NCBI RefSeq assembly: GCF_001510895.1
Contig: NZ_LPWA01000001.1
Coordinates: 124,001-188,000, forward strand
Length of the DNA: 64,000 bases
From: Mesorhizobium loti
GTDB lineage: Bacteria > Pseudomonadota > Alphaproteobacteria > Rhizobiales > Rhizobiaceae
Reading direction: 5' to 3'
Below are positions 46,657 to 53,556 of this stretch, piece by piece. Each line of letters opens with the position of its first letter. Within the stretch, counting starts at the first letter, position 1. The translations under genes were made by a program, and so were the position numbers. The notes below the pieces were generated by a model. It worked only from the letters and a program-made list of their open reading frames with translations, was not told the DNA's origin and did no database searches.

Positions 46657-47405
46657 ACGCGCTCTCGCAAGGCGTCGTCATCGCCGCCTTCCTCGCCTTC
46701 TGCCGCATCGGCGCCTGCTTCATGCTGATGCCCGGCCTGTCGAGTACCCGCGTGCCGATGCAGGTCAGGCTGTTCGTGTCGATCGCCGCCACCGGCGGCC
46801 TGCTCGCCTTCCTGTGGGACCGCATCTATCCTTATGTCGACCCGCGCCCGCAGATCCTGGCGCCGATGATCGTCTCCGAGCTTCTGGTCGGCGGGCTGAT
46901 CGGCGCCATGACCAGGCTGTACATGGAAGCGCTGCGCTTCATGGGCTTGGCCATCGCCATGCTGATCGGCTATGGCGGCTCGGGCGGGCCGGCGATCGAG
47001 GAGCCCGAGCCCCAGGCCGCACTTGCGGCAATCATCTCGTTCTCGGCGCTGCTTCTGCTTTTCGTCTTCGACTTCGACCACGAGATCGTGCGCGCGCTCG
47101 TCGCCTCTTACACGGTCGCCCCGGTCAACGTCTTCTTCAACCCGCAGGCAGCACTTGTCGACGTCACCGACACGGTGTCGGACGCCTTCTTCCTGGTCAT
47201 TCGCCTGGGCAGCCCCTTCATCGCCTATGCCATCCTGGTCAATTTGACGATCGGCTTCGTCAACAAGCTGACGCCGCAGATCCCGGTCTATTTCATCTCG
47301 CTGCCCTTCGTCATCGCCGGCGGGATGATCATCTTCTACTTCGCCGTCGGCACCTTGTTGTCGCTGTTCGTCGACGGCTTTGTCGACCTGACGCTGGCGA
47401 GATAG
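46653..47405 (+). CDS. fliR: Flagellar export gate protein FliR
   Basis: A 250-residue membrane protein with about six hydrophobic segments and the family N-terminus ([30 protein letters not shown]). It completes the FliPQR gate. The start overlaps the flhA stop, so the two are co-translated. Confidence 0.95.
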   Translation: MNALSQGVVIAAFLAFCRIGACFMLMPGLSSTRVPMQVRLFVSIAATGGLLAFLWDRIYPYVDPRPQILAPMIVSELLVGGLIGAMTRLYMEALRFMGLAIAMLIGYGGSGGPAIEEPEPQAALAAIISFSALLLLFVFDFDHEIVRALVASYTVAPVNVFFNPQAALVDVTDTVSDAFFLVIRLGSPFIAYAILVNLTIGFVNKLTPQIPVYFISLPFVIAGGMIIFYFAVGTLLSLFVDGFVDLTLAR

Positions 47406-47409
47406 ATCG

Positions 47410-47793
47410 ATGACCTCGCGCAAGGACCGCCTGAAAAAACTGGTCAAGGTGCAGGAGCAACTGAAGGCGCTGCACGAAACGCGCCATGCCGGATTTCTTT
47501 CCGCCGCCGCGGCGGCGGAATCGGAAGCGAAGGAACTCATCGAGCATTTCGATACCGGCGGCTCGATGGCCGGCCTGTTCCCGGAACTCTACCACCGCCG
47601 CATCGCCAATGCGCTCGGCGGGCAGAAGCAGAACCTCGAGAGCGCTCAACAGGAGGCGGCGCTGATCGCCACCGCGACGGCACGCACCAACATGGTCGAG
47701 CGCGCCTACAAGGATGTGCGCCGGCGCGACGAGCGCGAGCGCTCCGACCGCGAGCGGCTGGACCTCATCACCCAGAAGCGGGGACATGAGTAG
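47410..47793 (+). CDS. FliJ-like coiled-coil protein
   Basis: A 127-residue, highly charged, almost entirely helical protein (DRLKKLVKVQEQLKALHETR near the N-terminus, RRRDERERSDRERLDLITQK at the C-terminus). Size and two-helix coiled-coil layout match FliJ, the FliI-associated export chaperone, and no other fliJ is present in the locus. It starts 4 bp after fliR. Coiled coils look alike, so this is a context call. Confidence 0.6.
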   Translation: MTSRKDRLKKLVKVQEQLKALHETRHAGFLSAAAAAESEAKELIEHFDTGGSMAGLFPELYHRRIANALGGQKQNLESAQQEAALIATATARTNMVERAYKDVRRRDERERSDRERLDLITQKRGHE

Positions 47794-47827
47794 CGGCGGA
47801 TCTGCCGCGGCGCCGAACCTTGAGGCG

Positions 47828-48415
47828 TCAGTTGCCGGTCGCGGTCGTGTCGACCGGCCTGGCGGCCCCGATCCGCTCCCAGCGCCTGCCATTGCCCTGC
47901 GCCTGCCGGGCAAAATAGCTGTAGGGCGTGCTGGACCAGTCACGGACCGAGCTGGTGAGGTTGTCGAGCACCAGGTCGCCCTCATTGGTGCGCACCGTCA
48001 ATACCGTGTGCCCCTCGCCGTGATAGCTTGCCACGGTCAACAGCAGCGCCGAAGCCGGCCAGCGGCGCTTCATCAGCTCGAGTTTCTTCAGGATCGCAAT
48101 ATCCTCACAATCGCCGGACACCGTTGGCACGCGCCAGTCATCATCCTTGCCGACAACGGCTCGATCGCTGAGCTCGGTAATGCGTGAATTGACGGAGCGG
48201 TTCACCTGCTTCAAATGCGCGCTGAGCCCGGACCGCAAGGTGACGACCTTTGTTCCGCCGGCCGTGCTGCACAGCCCGGGTTGGCGGCTGCAGAACGCAT
48301 AGAAGGCTGGCGGTGCGAACCCCTTGCCTCTGGTTTCCATGGTCGTTCCGGCCTGGGCGGCAAATGGGCAGGCAACCGACAGCAGAAATGCGATCAGCGC
48401 GACATCGCGTTTCAC
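47828..48415 (-). CDS. Transglutaminase-like cysteine peptidase (BTLCP/DUF920)
   Basis: A 195-residue periplasmic protein with a signal peptide (cleavage near AQAG, residue 22). Catalytic triad visible in family context: Cys in SGDCEDIAIL (~residue 102), His in GEGHTVLTV, Asp in LVLDNL. The group includes LapG, which cleaves surface adhesins under c-di-GMP control, though rhizobia carry several paralogues of unknown target. It sits alone on the minus strand inside the flagellar genes, convergent with the FliJ-like gene. Confidence 0.85.
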   Translation of the reverse strand: MKRDVALIAFLLSVACPFAAQAGTTMETRGKGFAPPAFYAFCSRQPGLCSTAGGTKVVTLRSGLSAHLKQVNRSVNSRITELSDRAVVGKDDDWRVPTVSGDCEDIAILKKLELMKRRWPASALLLTVASYHGEGHTVLTVRTNEGDLVLDNLTSSVRDWSSTPYSYFARQAQGNGRRWERIGAARPVDTTATGN

Positions 48416-48881
48416 GATCCACGTCTCCGATATTTGGCTTCCAAGGGTGAGCGGGGCGGGTTAATGAGCGGTTTCTAAAGGGCACAATTCGAGCCGGGGC
48501 CAGGCAACGCCGTTAAAATATTAATATGCTCTAAAATAAGATTTGAGCTTGTGCCGAAACGGCGGAGCAGGCTTGCGTACTCTTGAAAGAGAGCCAGGCG
48601 GCCGAAACCTCGGAGTGGCTCGGCTTCAGCCCCACGTCTAGGCCGGGTCCATCTGCTTTCAACGCAAAATACCACGTGTGTGGCGGCCCTTTACCACGCC
48701 ACGCCTCTATCCCTGAGATCGACAGCGCCCGACGACACCCAAGACGACTCCCGGGCGGCGGCTCGCCCGCCGCCCGGGATCGGACTGCAATCTGCATTCC
48801 GCCTCGTTCTTCCCGCAAGCCTGCCACAAGCTTGTTGAGTCATTGTGCAACTAACAAAACCCGGCAAAAGGCAGTGCTTTC
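48416..48881. other. 466-bp intergenic region with strong GC hairpin
   Basis: Between the divergent BTLCP and flgJ genes. An AT-rich block at ~48515-48545 (TTAAAATATTAATATG) could hold promoters. A perfect 12-bp GC-only stem (48750-48761 with 48767-48778, loop CTCGC) lies 100 bases before flgJ and has no U-tract. No ORF with recognisable features. It could be an untranslated leader or a small RNA; neither can be shown here. Confidence 0.4.
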
Positions 48882-49451
48882 TTGGCGATTTCACCCCCCA
48901 GCGACATCGTGATGGATGTTGCCCGCGCAGCGGAGCCGGCCGATGTCGAGGCGGCCCGAGCGGCGCTTGCAAGGCGGACCGGCGGGACTCCAGGCACGTT
49001 TTCGATCGACCAGACCGCCTCCATCGATGCCGGCTCGGTGCTCTCGCGCGCCAGCGCCGACAAGGCCGAAGCGACAAACCCGGCGAAGAAGTTCCAGCGC
49101 TTCGAGGCGATGGTGCTGACGACTTTTATCCAGAACATGATGCCCAAGGACACCGAAGCCGTTTACGGCAAGGGTCTGGCCGGCGACATGTGGAAGTCGC
49201 AGCTTGCCGAAAAGGTGGCCGATGTCATGGCCGCGCACGGCGGCATCGGCATCGCGAAATCGATGCTTGCCGACCACTATCTGGACGGCAAGCGCAAGGT
49301 GCCGGTCGGGCCTGTTGGGGGCGGACCGGAAAAAGCCGAGATAGACCAGCAGACCAGGCTTTCGACCTCCCTGGTCGAGGAGCTTGAACGCAAAGCTGCC
49401 CGGTCGATGACCGGCGACGACACAACCATAAAAACGGACATCAAGATCTAG
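48882..49451 (+). CDS. flgJ: Rod-binding protein FlgJ (no muramidase domain)
   Basis: The 189-residue protein holds only the N-terminal rod-scaffold domain of FlgJ: KKFQRFEAMVLTTFIQNMMP KDTEAVYGKGLAGDMWKSQL and HGGIGIAKSMLADHY. The C-terminal wall-hydrolase domain of enteric FlgJ is absent, which fits a separate transglycosylase at 24.8 kb. The TTG at 48882 gives MAISPPSDIVMDVARA; ATG 48912 is an alternative. Confidence 0.85.
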   Translation: MAISPPSDIVMDVARAAEPADVEAARAALARRTGGTPGTFSIDQTASIDAGSVLSRASADKAEATNPAKKFQRFEAMVLTTFIQNMMPKDTEAVYGKGLAGDMWKSQLAEKVADVMAAHGGIGIAKSMLADHYLDGKRKVPVGPVGGGPEKAEIDQQTRLSTSLVEELERKAARSMTGDDTTIKTDIKI

Positions 49452-49459
49452 GGACTTAC

Positions 49460-49882
49460 ATGGCCGACCAAACGGACCTTTCCAACCTGCCCGCACGAAC
49501 CACCGCCACGGAAGCGCCGACCGCATCTGCGCGGCCAGGTAACCTCGCCGCCATCATCGGCCGCATCGAGGAAGCGGTGGACGAGGAGACGGCCGGCATC
49601 CGCAGCGGCACCGGCTACGACCTCAAGGCATCGAATGCCCGCAAGAGCCGCTATCTCTACGAGCTGACCCGCGCCCTCAAGGGCGCCAACGAGATCGAGT
49701 TCCTCGAGCAGCATCGCGAGGGGCTGGCGCGGCTGCGCCAGAAGCTGGCGAAGAACGAGGCGGCGATCCTTGCCCATCTCAACGCCGTCAACGAGGTCGC
49801 CACGCTCCTGAAGAACGCCATACAGCGCGCCGATACCGACGGCACCTACTCGGCCGGCGAATTCGGATACGCCCGAGCATGA
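49460..49882 (+). CDS. FlgN-like export chaperone candidate
   Basis: A 140-residue helical protein starting 8 bp after flgJ. After a Thr/Ala-rich start it reads NLAAIIGRIEEAVDEETAGI and LARLRQKLAKNEAAILAHLN, a long helical hairpin like FlgN, the FlgK/FlgL chaperone. Location after flgJ supports this. Its last codons and stop lie inside an interspersed palindromic repeat (49875-49923), so the C-terminal end has been set by the repeat. Confidence 0.6.
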   Translation: MADQTDLSNLPARTTATEAPTASARPGNLAAIIGRIEEAVDEETAGIRSGTGYDLKASNARKSRYLYELTRALKGANEIEFLEQHREGLARLRQKLAKNEAAILAHLNAVNEVATLLKNAIQRADTDGTYSAGEFGYARA

Positions 49883-49923
49883 TCCCGAAAAGTGGAGGCC
49901 GGTTTTCGGACAAGATCATGCTC
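49875..49923. repeat. Interspersed palindromic (REP-like) element
   Basis: GAGCATGATC (49875-49884) pairs with GATCATGCTC (49914-49923), and inside it CCGAAAA (49885-49891) pairs with TTTTCGG (49903-49909). I recall this unit as widespread in Rhizobiales genomes. It supplies the stop codon of the FlgN-like gene; a half-copy (AGCATGATC) occurs just after, at the start of the next gene. Confidence 0.8.
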
Positions 49924-49940
49924 GAACAATCAGATAAAGC

Positions 49941-50462
49941 ATGATCAAGTTCATCGCCGCAGCGCTCTGGATCTGCGCCGCCACACTCGGCGCAGTGTTC
50001 TATTCGTTCCAGGCGGCGGGCGAGCGCGGCGTCGGCGAGCCGCCGAAGCCGATGCTGGGCGGTCTCGACTATGTCAAGACCGACATCATTTCGGTGCCGC
50101 TCATCCGCAATGCCAAGATCGACGGCTATTTCCTCACCAAGCTCGTCTACACGGTGGAACCGGACCAGATCAAGAAACTGTCGATCCCGGCGCCGGCGCT
50201 GATAACCGACCAGGTCTACTCCTACCTCTATTCCAATCCGCAGATCGACTTTACCAAGAAGGAGACGATCGACCTCGACGCCTTCCGCAAGGCCATTCGT
50301 GACACGGTGAATGCCCGCGTCGGCGTCGAGCTGGTGCATGACGTGCTGGTCGACCAGGTCAACTTCCTGTCCAAGGACGAAATCCGCGACAACGCCATCC
50401 GCCGTCGCAAGAATGCCGGCGAGACGGCGCAGGAAATGACCAAGGCCTTCAAGCAACACTGA
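49941..50462 (+). CDS. Hypothetical single-pass membrane protein at the end of the flagellar locus
   Basis: A 173-residue protein with an N-terminal membrane segment (FIAAALWICAATLGAVFYSF) and a soluble, presumably periplasmic domain containing GGLDYVKTDIISVPLIRNAK IDGYFLTKLVYTV and a Lys/Arg-rich end. The layout recalls FliL-like or SPFH-adjacent proteins, but I recognise no family. It ends the rightward flagellar block, 58 bp after the FlgN-like gene, and has a normal ribosome-site spacing problem: the region before it is the palindromic repeat. Confidence 0.65.
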   Translation: MIKFIAAALWICAATLGAVFYSFQAAGERGVGEPPKPMLGGLDYVKTDIISVPLIRNAKIDGYFLTKLVYTVEPDQIKKLSIPAPALITDQVYSYLYSNPQIDFTKKETIDLDAFRKAIRDTVNARVGVELVHDVLVDQVNFLSKDEIRDNAIRRRKNAGETAQEMTKAFKQH

Positions 50463-50526
50463 TCGCGCTGCCGGTGTCTCCACCGGACTGGACGCCTCGC
50501 CTTACCCATCCGCCGGCTGATGCGAC

Positions 50527-50583
50527 ATGCAGCATGGTCACCACCATGCAGCATGGTCACCACCATGCCGCATGGCGACCACG
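50527..50583 (+). repeat. Three tandem 19-bp repeats
   Basis: Unit ATGCAGCATGGTCACCACC at 50527-50545 and identically at 50546-50564, then a third copy with four changes at 50565-50583. They directly abut the palindromic operator upstream of the SCP2 gene. Confidence 0.85.
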
Positions 50584-50613
50584 TTGACGTAAACGTCAAC
50601 TGGAAGCTATATG
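50583..50613 (+). promoter_or_regulatory. MerR-type palindromic operator and promoter before SCP2 gene
   Basis: GTTGACGTAAACGTCAAC at 50583-50600 is a perfect inverted repeat (8-bp arms, AA centre). It overlaps a TTGACG -35 (50584-50589), followed after 18 bases by TATATG (50608-50613). Long spacer plus operator over the promoter is the MerR-family design; the sequence resembles what I recall of sites for LiuR-type regulators of branched-chain and fatty acid breakdown. Confidence 0.6.
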
Positions 50614-50710
50614 CGCCTGTGACCGTGGCTGCGCTCTGGCGCGGCGCGGTGCCTCGCCCAGCGGTCGTGGGCCGATGCGCGTCAAACGCAACCAAACGAG
50701 GAGAACCGCC

Positions 50711-50995
50711 ATGGGCGTTCAGGAGATTGCCGACAAGATCAGGTCGCGCGTGGCAAGCGCGGGCTTCGAGCATTCGGTCAAGTTCGACACCGGCAGCGAC
50801 GGCGTCATCGTCATCGACGGCGCTACGGTTTCTACCAACGATGCGCCGACCGACTGCACGATCAAGCTCTCGCTCGACGATCTGGACTCGCTGATTGCCG
50901 GCGACCTCAACCCGACCATGGCCTTCATGGCCGGCAAGCTGAAGGTCGAGGGCGACATGACGGTTGCCATGGCGCTCAGCCAGTTGCTCGGCTGA
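50711..50995 (+). CDS. SCP2 sterol-binding domain protein
   Basis: A 94-residue, single-domain sterol carrier protein 2 fold: DCTIKLSLDDLDSLIAGDLN PTMAFMAGKLKVEGDMTVAM. These proteins bind acyl-CoA or other lipids in the cytoplasm. ATG 50711 follows GAGGAGAA. A lipid role agrees with the MerR-type operator about 110 bp upstream. Ends 8 bp before a strong terminator. Confidence 0.9.
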   Translation: MGVQEIADKIRSRVASAGFEHSVKFDTGSDGVIVIDGATVSTNDAPTDCTIKLSLDDLDSLIAGDLNPTMAFMAGKLKVEGDMTVAMALSQLLG

Positions 50996-51003
50996 TCATT
51001 CGC

Positions 51004-51042
51004 AAAAACACAACGCCGCCCGATGGGCGGCGTTGTGTTTTT
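51004..51042. terminator. Bidirectional Rho-independent terminator
   Basis: An 18-bp perfect stem (51004-51021 with 51025-51042, loop GAT) with AAAAA on the left and TTTTT on the right, so it can terminate both the SCP2 gene (plus) and the convergent acetyltransferase gene (minus). Confidence 0.95.
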
Positions 51043-51058
51043 GTCGAACCGAAAGGCT

Positions 51059-51558
51059 TCACGCCACGAAGCCCAGCGCCTGTCCCTTGACCTTGCGGCC
51101 GGCGGCCTTGATCGTGCCCTTTGCGCCGTCGAGCGCGCCCTCCTTCAGCTCCAACACCAGCAGGCGGTGCCGCTCATACGGGCCGGGCATGGCGAGCATG
51201 CCGGTACGGTCGGCCGAAAAGCCGAACCGCCCGTAATAAGGCGCATCGCCGACGAGCAGGATCGCGCCATGGCCAAGCCGCGCGGCCTCGGCGATCGCGT
51301 GCCGCATCAGCGCCGAGCCGATGCCGCCGCTCTTCAATTCCGGCTCGACCGCCAGCGGGCCGAGCAGGAGCGCTGCCGGACCGCCCTCGCCCAGCGTCAC
51401 GTTCCACAGCCGTACAGTCCCGACGACCGCGCCCGACGGATCGCGCGCGACAAAGGCCAGCCTTCAGACGGCCGGCGGCCGCGCCGCAGCTTTTCGGACG
51501 ACTTCTTCTTGCGCTTCGGCCCCATGGCACGGTCGAGCAACGCTTCGCGCGCCTGCAT
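51059..51558 (-). pseudogene. GNAT-family N-acetyltransferase, frameshifted in this sequence
   Basis: The main frame holds the GNAT core (LLLGPLAVEPELKSGGIGSA LMRHAIAEAARLGHGAILLV GDAPYYGRFGFSADRTGML). The N-terminus MQAREALLDRAMGPKRKKKS is in another frame; the two join near base 51461 by adding one base (giving GLAFVARDPSGAVVGTVRLW). The restored product from ATG 51558 has 166 residues. The lysine/arginine-rich N-terminus is unusual for the family. Substrate unknown. Confidence 0.82.
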
Positions 51559-51592
51559 GTCGCCGCCGCCTTCGGCAAGGATGACGCAGACA

Positions 51593-51747
51593 TTCTCCCC
51601 CCTTGACGGGGGAGAGTGTCGCCGAAGGCGACAGAGGGGGTCGCCGCGCGTGAAGCGCCAACATCCTTCTGCCGCAGGAGGCCGAGTCCAGTCGAACCGA
51701 CCCCCTCTGGCCGCTGCGCGGCCATCTCCCCTCAAGGGGGGAGATTA
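51593..51747. repeat. Inverted pair of interspersed palindromic modules
   Basis: Two ~50-bp modules in opposite orientation. Each has a CTCCCCCCTTGA...GGGGAGA hairpin, a second short hairpin, and AGAGGGGGTCG. The second hairpin differs in bases between modules (TGTCGCC/GGCGACA against GGCCGC/GCGGCC) but keeps its pairing. I recall similar units as frequent in Mesorhizobium. It fills most of the 329-bp gap between the acetyltransferase and the decarboxylase gene. Confidence 0.8.
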
Positions 51748-51887
51748 CCCTGCGCGCAATACCGTCAACGATGAAATTTGCCATATCCATTTCCGCGATC
51801 CTTCACGAGCGGAGATCTGTTCCACAAGCGAGCCCGGGTGGATGTCAGGCACCCACCCGGATGATCTGAACGGTCCTTGCGAACCGG

Positions 51888-53021
51888 TCAGATCACGTAG
51901 GATCGGAGAGGCTCGAAGCCGTTGAAGGCGACCGCCGAGTAGGTGGTCGTGTAGGCGCCGGTGCCTTCGATCAGCACCTCGTCGCCGATGGTCAGCGACA
52001 AAGGCAGCGGATAAGGCGTCTTCTCGTAGAGCACATCGGCCGAATCACAGGTCGGGCCGGCGAGCACGCAGGGCGCGGTCTCCGAGCCGTCACGCGGCGT
52101 GACGATCGGATAGCGGATCGCCTCGTCCATGGTCTCGGCGAGGCCGCCGAACTTGCCGATGTCGAGGAACACCCAGCGCACATTGTCGTTGTCGGCCTTC
52201 TTCGAGATCAGCACGACTTCCGACTTGATGACGCCGGCATTGCCGACCATGCCGCGGCCGGGCTCGATGATGGTCTCGGGCAGCGCGTTGCCGAAATGCT
52301 TGCGCAGCGCCGAGAAGATCGCCTGGCCATAGGCCTGCGCCGCCGGCACGTCCTTCAGGTAACGGGTCGGGAAACCGCCGCCCATATTGACCATCTTCAA
52401 GACGATGCCTTCCTCGGCGAGCGTCGCGAACACCTTCTTGGCGTCGCCCAGCGCGCGATCCCAGGCCGACAGGTCCGTCTGCTGCGAGCCGACATGGAAC
52501 GACACGCCATAGGCGTCCAGGCCCAGGTTTTTGGCATGGCGCAGCACGTCGACGGCCATCGCCGGCACGCAGCCGAACTTGCGCGACAGCGGCCATTCGG
52601 CGCCCTCGCCGTCCGTGAGCACGCGGCAGAACACGCGCGAGCCGGGAGCGACGCGGGCGATCTTCTCGACCTCCTCGACGCAGTCCACCGCGTAGAGGCG
52701 GATGCCGAGCTGATAGGCGCGCGCGATGTCGCGCTCCTTCTTGATGGTGTTGCCGAAGGAAATGCGGTCCGCCGGCGCGCCGGCATCCATCGCCATCTCA
52801 ACTTCGGCAACCGATGCGGTGTCGAAGGACGAGCCCATCGCAGCAAGCAGGCGCAGGATCTCCGGCGCCGGGTTTGCTTTCACCGCATAGTAGATCTTGG
52901 AATCGGGCAACGCCTTCTCGAAGGCGCGGAAATTGTCGCGCACGACATCGAGGTCGACGACCAGGCACGGACCGTTCGGACGTCGGGTGGCGAGGAAGTC
53001 AAGGATGCGCTGGGTAGCCAT
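51888..53021 (-). CDS. PLP-dependent ornithine/lysine decarboxylase (type III fold)
   Basis: Makes putrescine (and perhaps cadaverine) from ornithine (lysine). From ATG 53021 the protein has 377 residues with the PLP lysine in YYAVKANPAPEILRLLAAMG, the substrate loop GVSFHVGSQQTD, the phosphate-binding GGGFPTRY and EPGRGMVGNAGV, and the catalytic Cys region GPTCDSADVLYEK. This eukaryotic-like ODC type is standard in rhizobia. A GGAGAGA ribosome site lies 6 bases upstream, next to a GCAA-loop hairpin (53036-53051). A long leader precedes it. Confidence 0.95.
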   Translation of the reverse strand: MATQRILDFLATRRPNGPCLVVDLDVVRDNFRAFEKALPDSKIYYAVKANPAPEILRLLAAMGSSFDTASVAEVEMAMDAGAPADRISFGNTIKKERDIARAYQLGIRLYAVDCVEEVEKIARVAPGSRVFCRVLTDGEGAEWPLSRKFGCVPAMAVDVLRHAKNLGLDAYGVSFHVGSQQTDLSAWDRALGDAKKVFATLAEEGIVLKMVNMGGGFPTRYLKDVPAAQAYGQAIFSALRKHFGNALPETIIEPGRGMVGNAGVIKSEVVLISKKADNDNVRWVFLDIGKFGGLAETMDEAIRYPIVTPRDGSETAPCVLAGPTCDSADVLYEKTPYPLPLSLTIGDEVLIEGTGAYTTTYSAVAFNGFEPLRSYVI

Positions 53022-53447
53022 AGGGGTCTCTCCATCACGCCTTGCGGCGTGCACAAAGGCTGCGGGACGCGGGCGTCAGCCTCGCGAACACGCGGTGGAC
53101 AAAGGCGGGACGAAAATCCATGGAACCAGCCGGTGGAGACCCCGGAACCATGAACCGCCGTCTCGCGGCGATGAACCTGGCCTTGCCCGGCCTCGGTTCG
53201 CTTTGTCTGCCTTGGCTTGGATGGGAGACCATCCGCACTGCCGGCAATGAAGGTGTGCCTCTTCAGTAACCCCGGTCTTTGGACGACCGGCAGACACCAG
53301 AAAGGCCCGCACCGTCGTTGCTTCAAGGTGTCCTCGGTCTGGCGGTTGGCCACTAGACCGACTGGAGGGGTTGGCTCCAGTTACCTTACCGGTTGCCCTC
53401 ACCATTCGAGGATCGGCGGACACCCACAGGCACGTGCGACTTTGGGC
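53022..53447 (-). ncRNA. Structured leader of the decarboxylase gene, probable speF element
   Basis: About 425 untranslated bases lie between a good promoter (53454-53482) and the decarboxylase start. A structured RNA called speF is known upstream of ornithine decarboxylase genes in alphaproteobacteria, with about this length and position. Local hairpins are visible, such as CACGCC-GCAA-GGCGTG (53036-53051) next to the ribosome site. The identification rests on context, length and hairpins; I could not align it to the family model. No protein gene is supported in the 535-bp gap to the amidase. Confidence 0.6.
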
Positions 53448-53453
53448 AAGCGC

Positions 53454-53482
53454 GATATAAGAGCGAAGGGTTTCACAATCAA
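53454..53482 (-). promoter_or_regulatory. Sigma-70-type promoter of the decarboxylase leader
   Basis: TTGATT (53482-53477), 17-base spacer, TATATC (53459-53454) on the minus strand, about 430 bases upstream of the decarboxylase start and within an AT-rich patch. Confidence 0.6.
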
Positions 53483-53556
53483 TAAAAATCGTAAGCGCCG
53501 GTTGTAAAAATTCCGGCATCGAACAATGTTTGTGGACCGTATCCGGAAATCGAACG

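Noticed and set aside
52880..53353. Upstream ORF in the decarboxylase leader
   Set aside because: It overlaps the decarboxylase start out of frame, is Cys/Pro/Arg-rich without conserved features, and the region is better explained as structured leader RNA.
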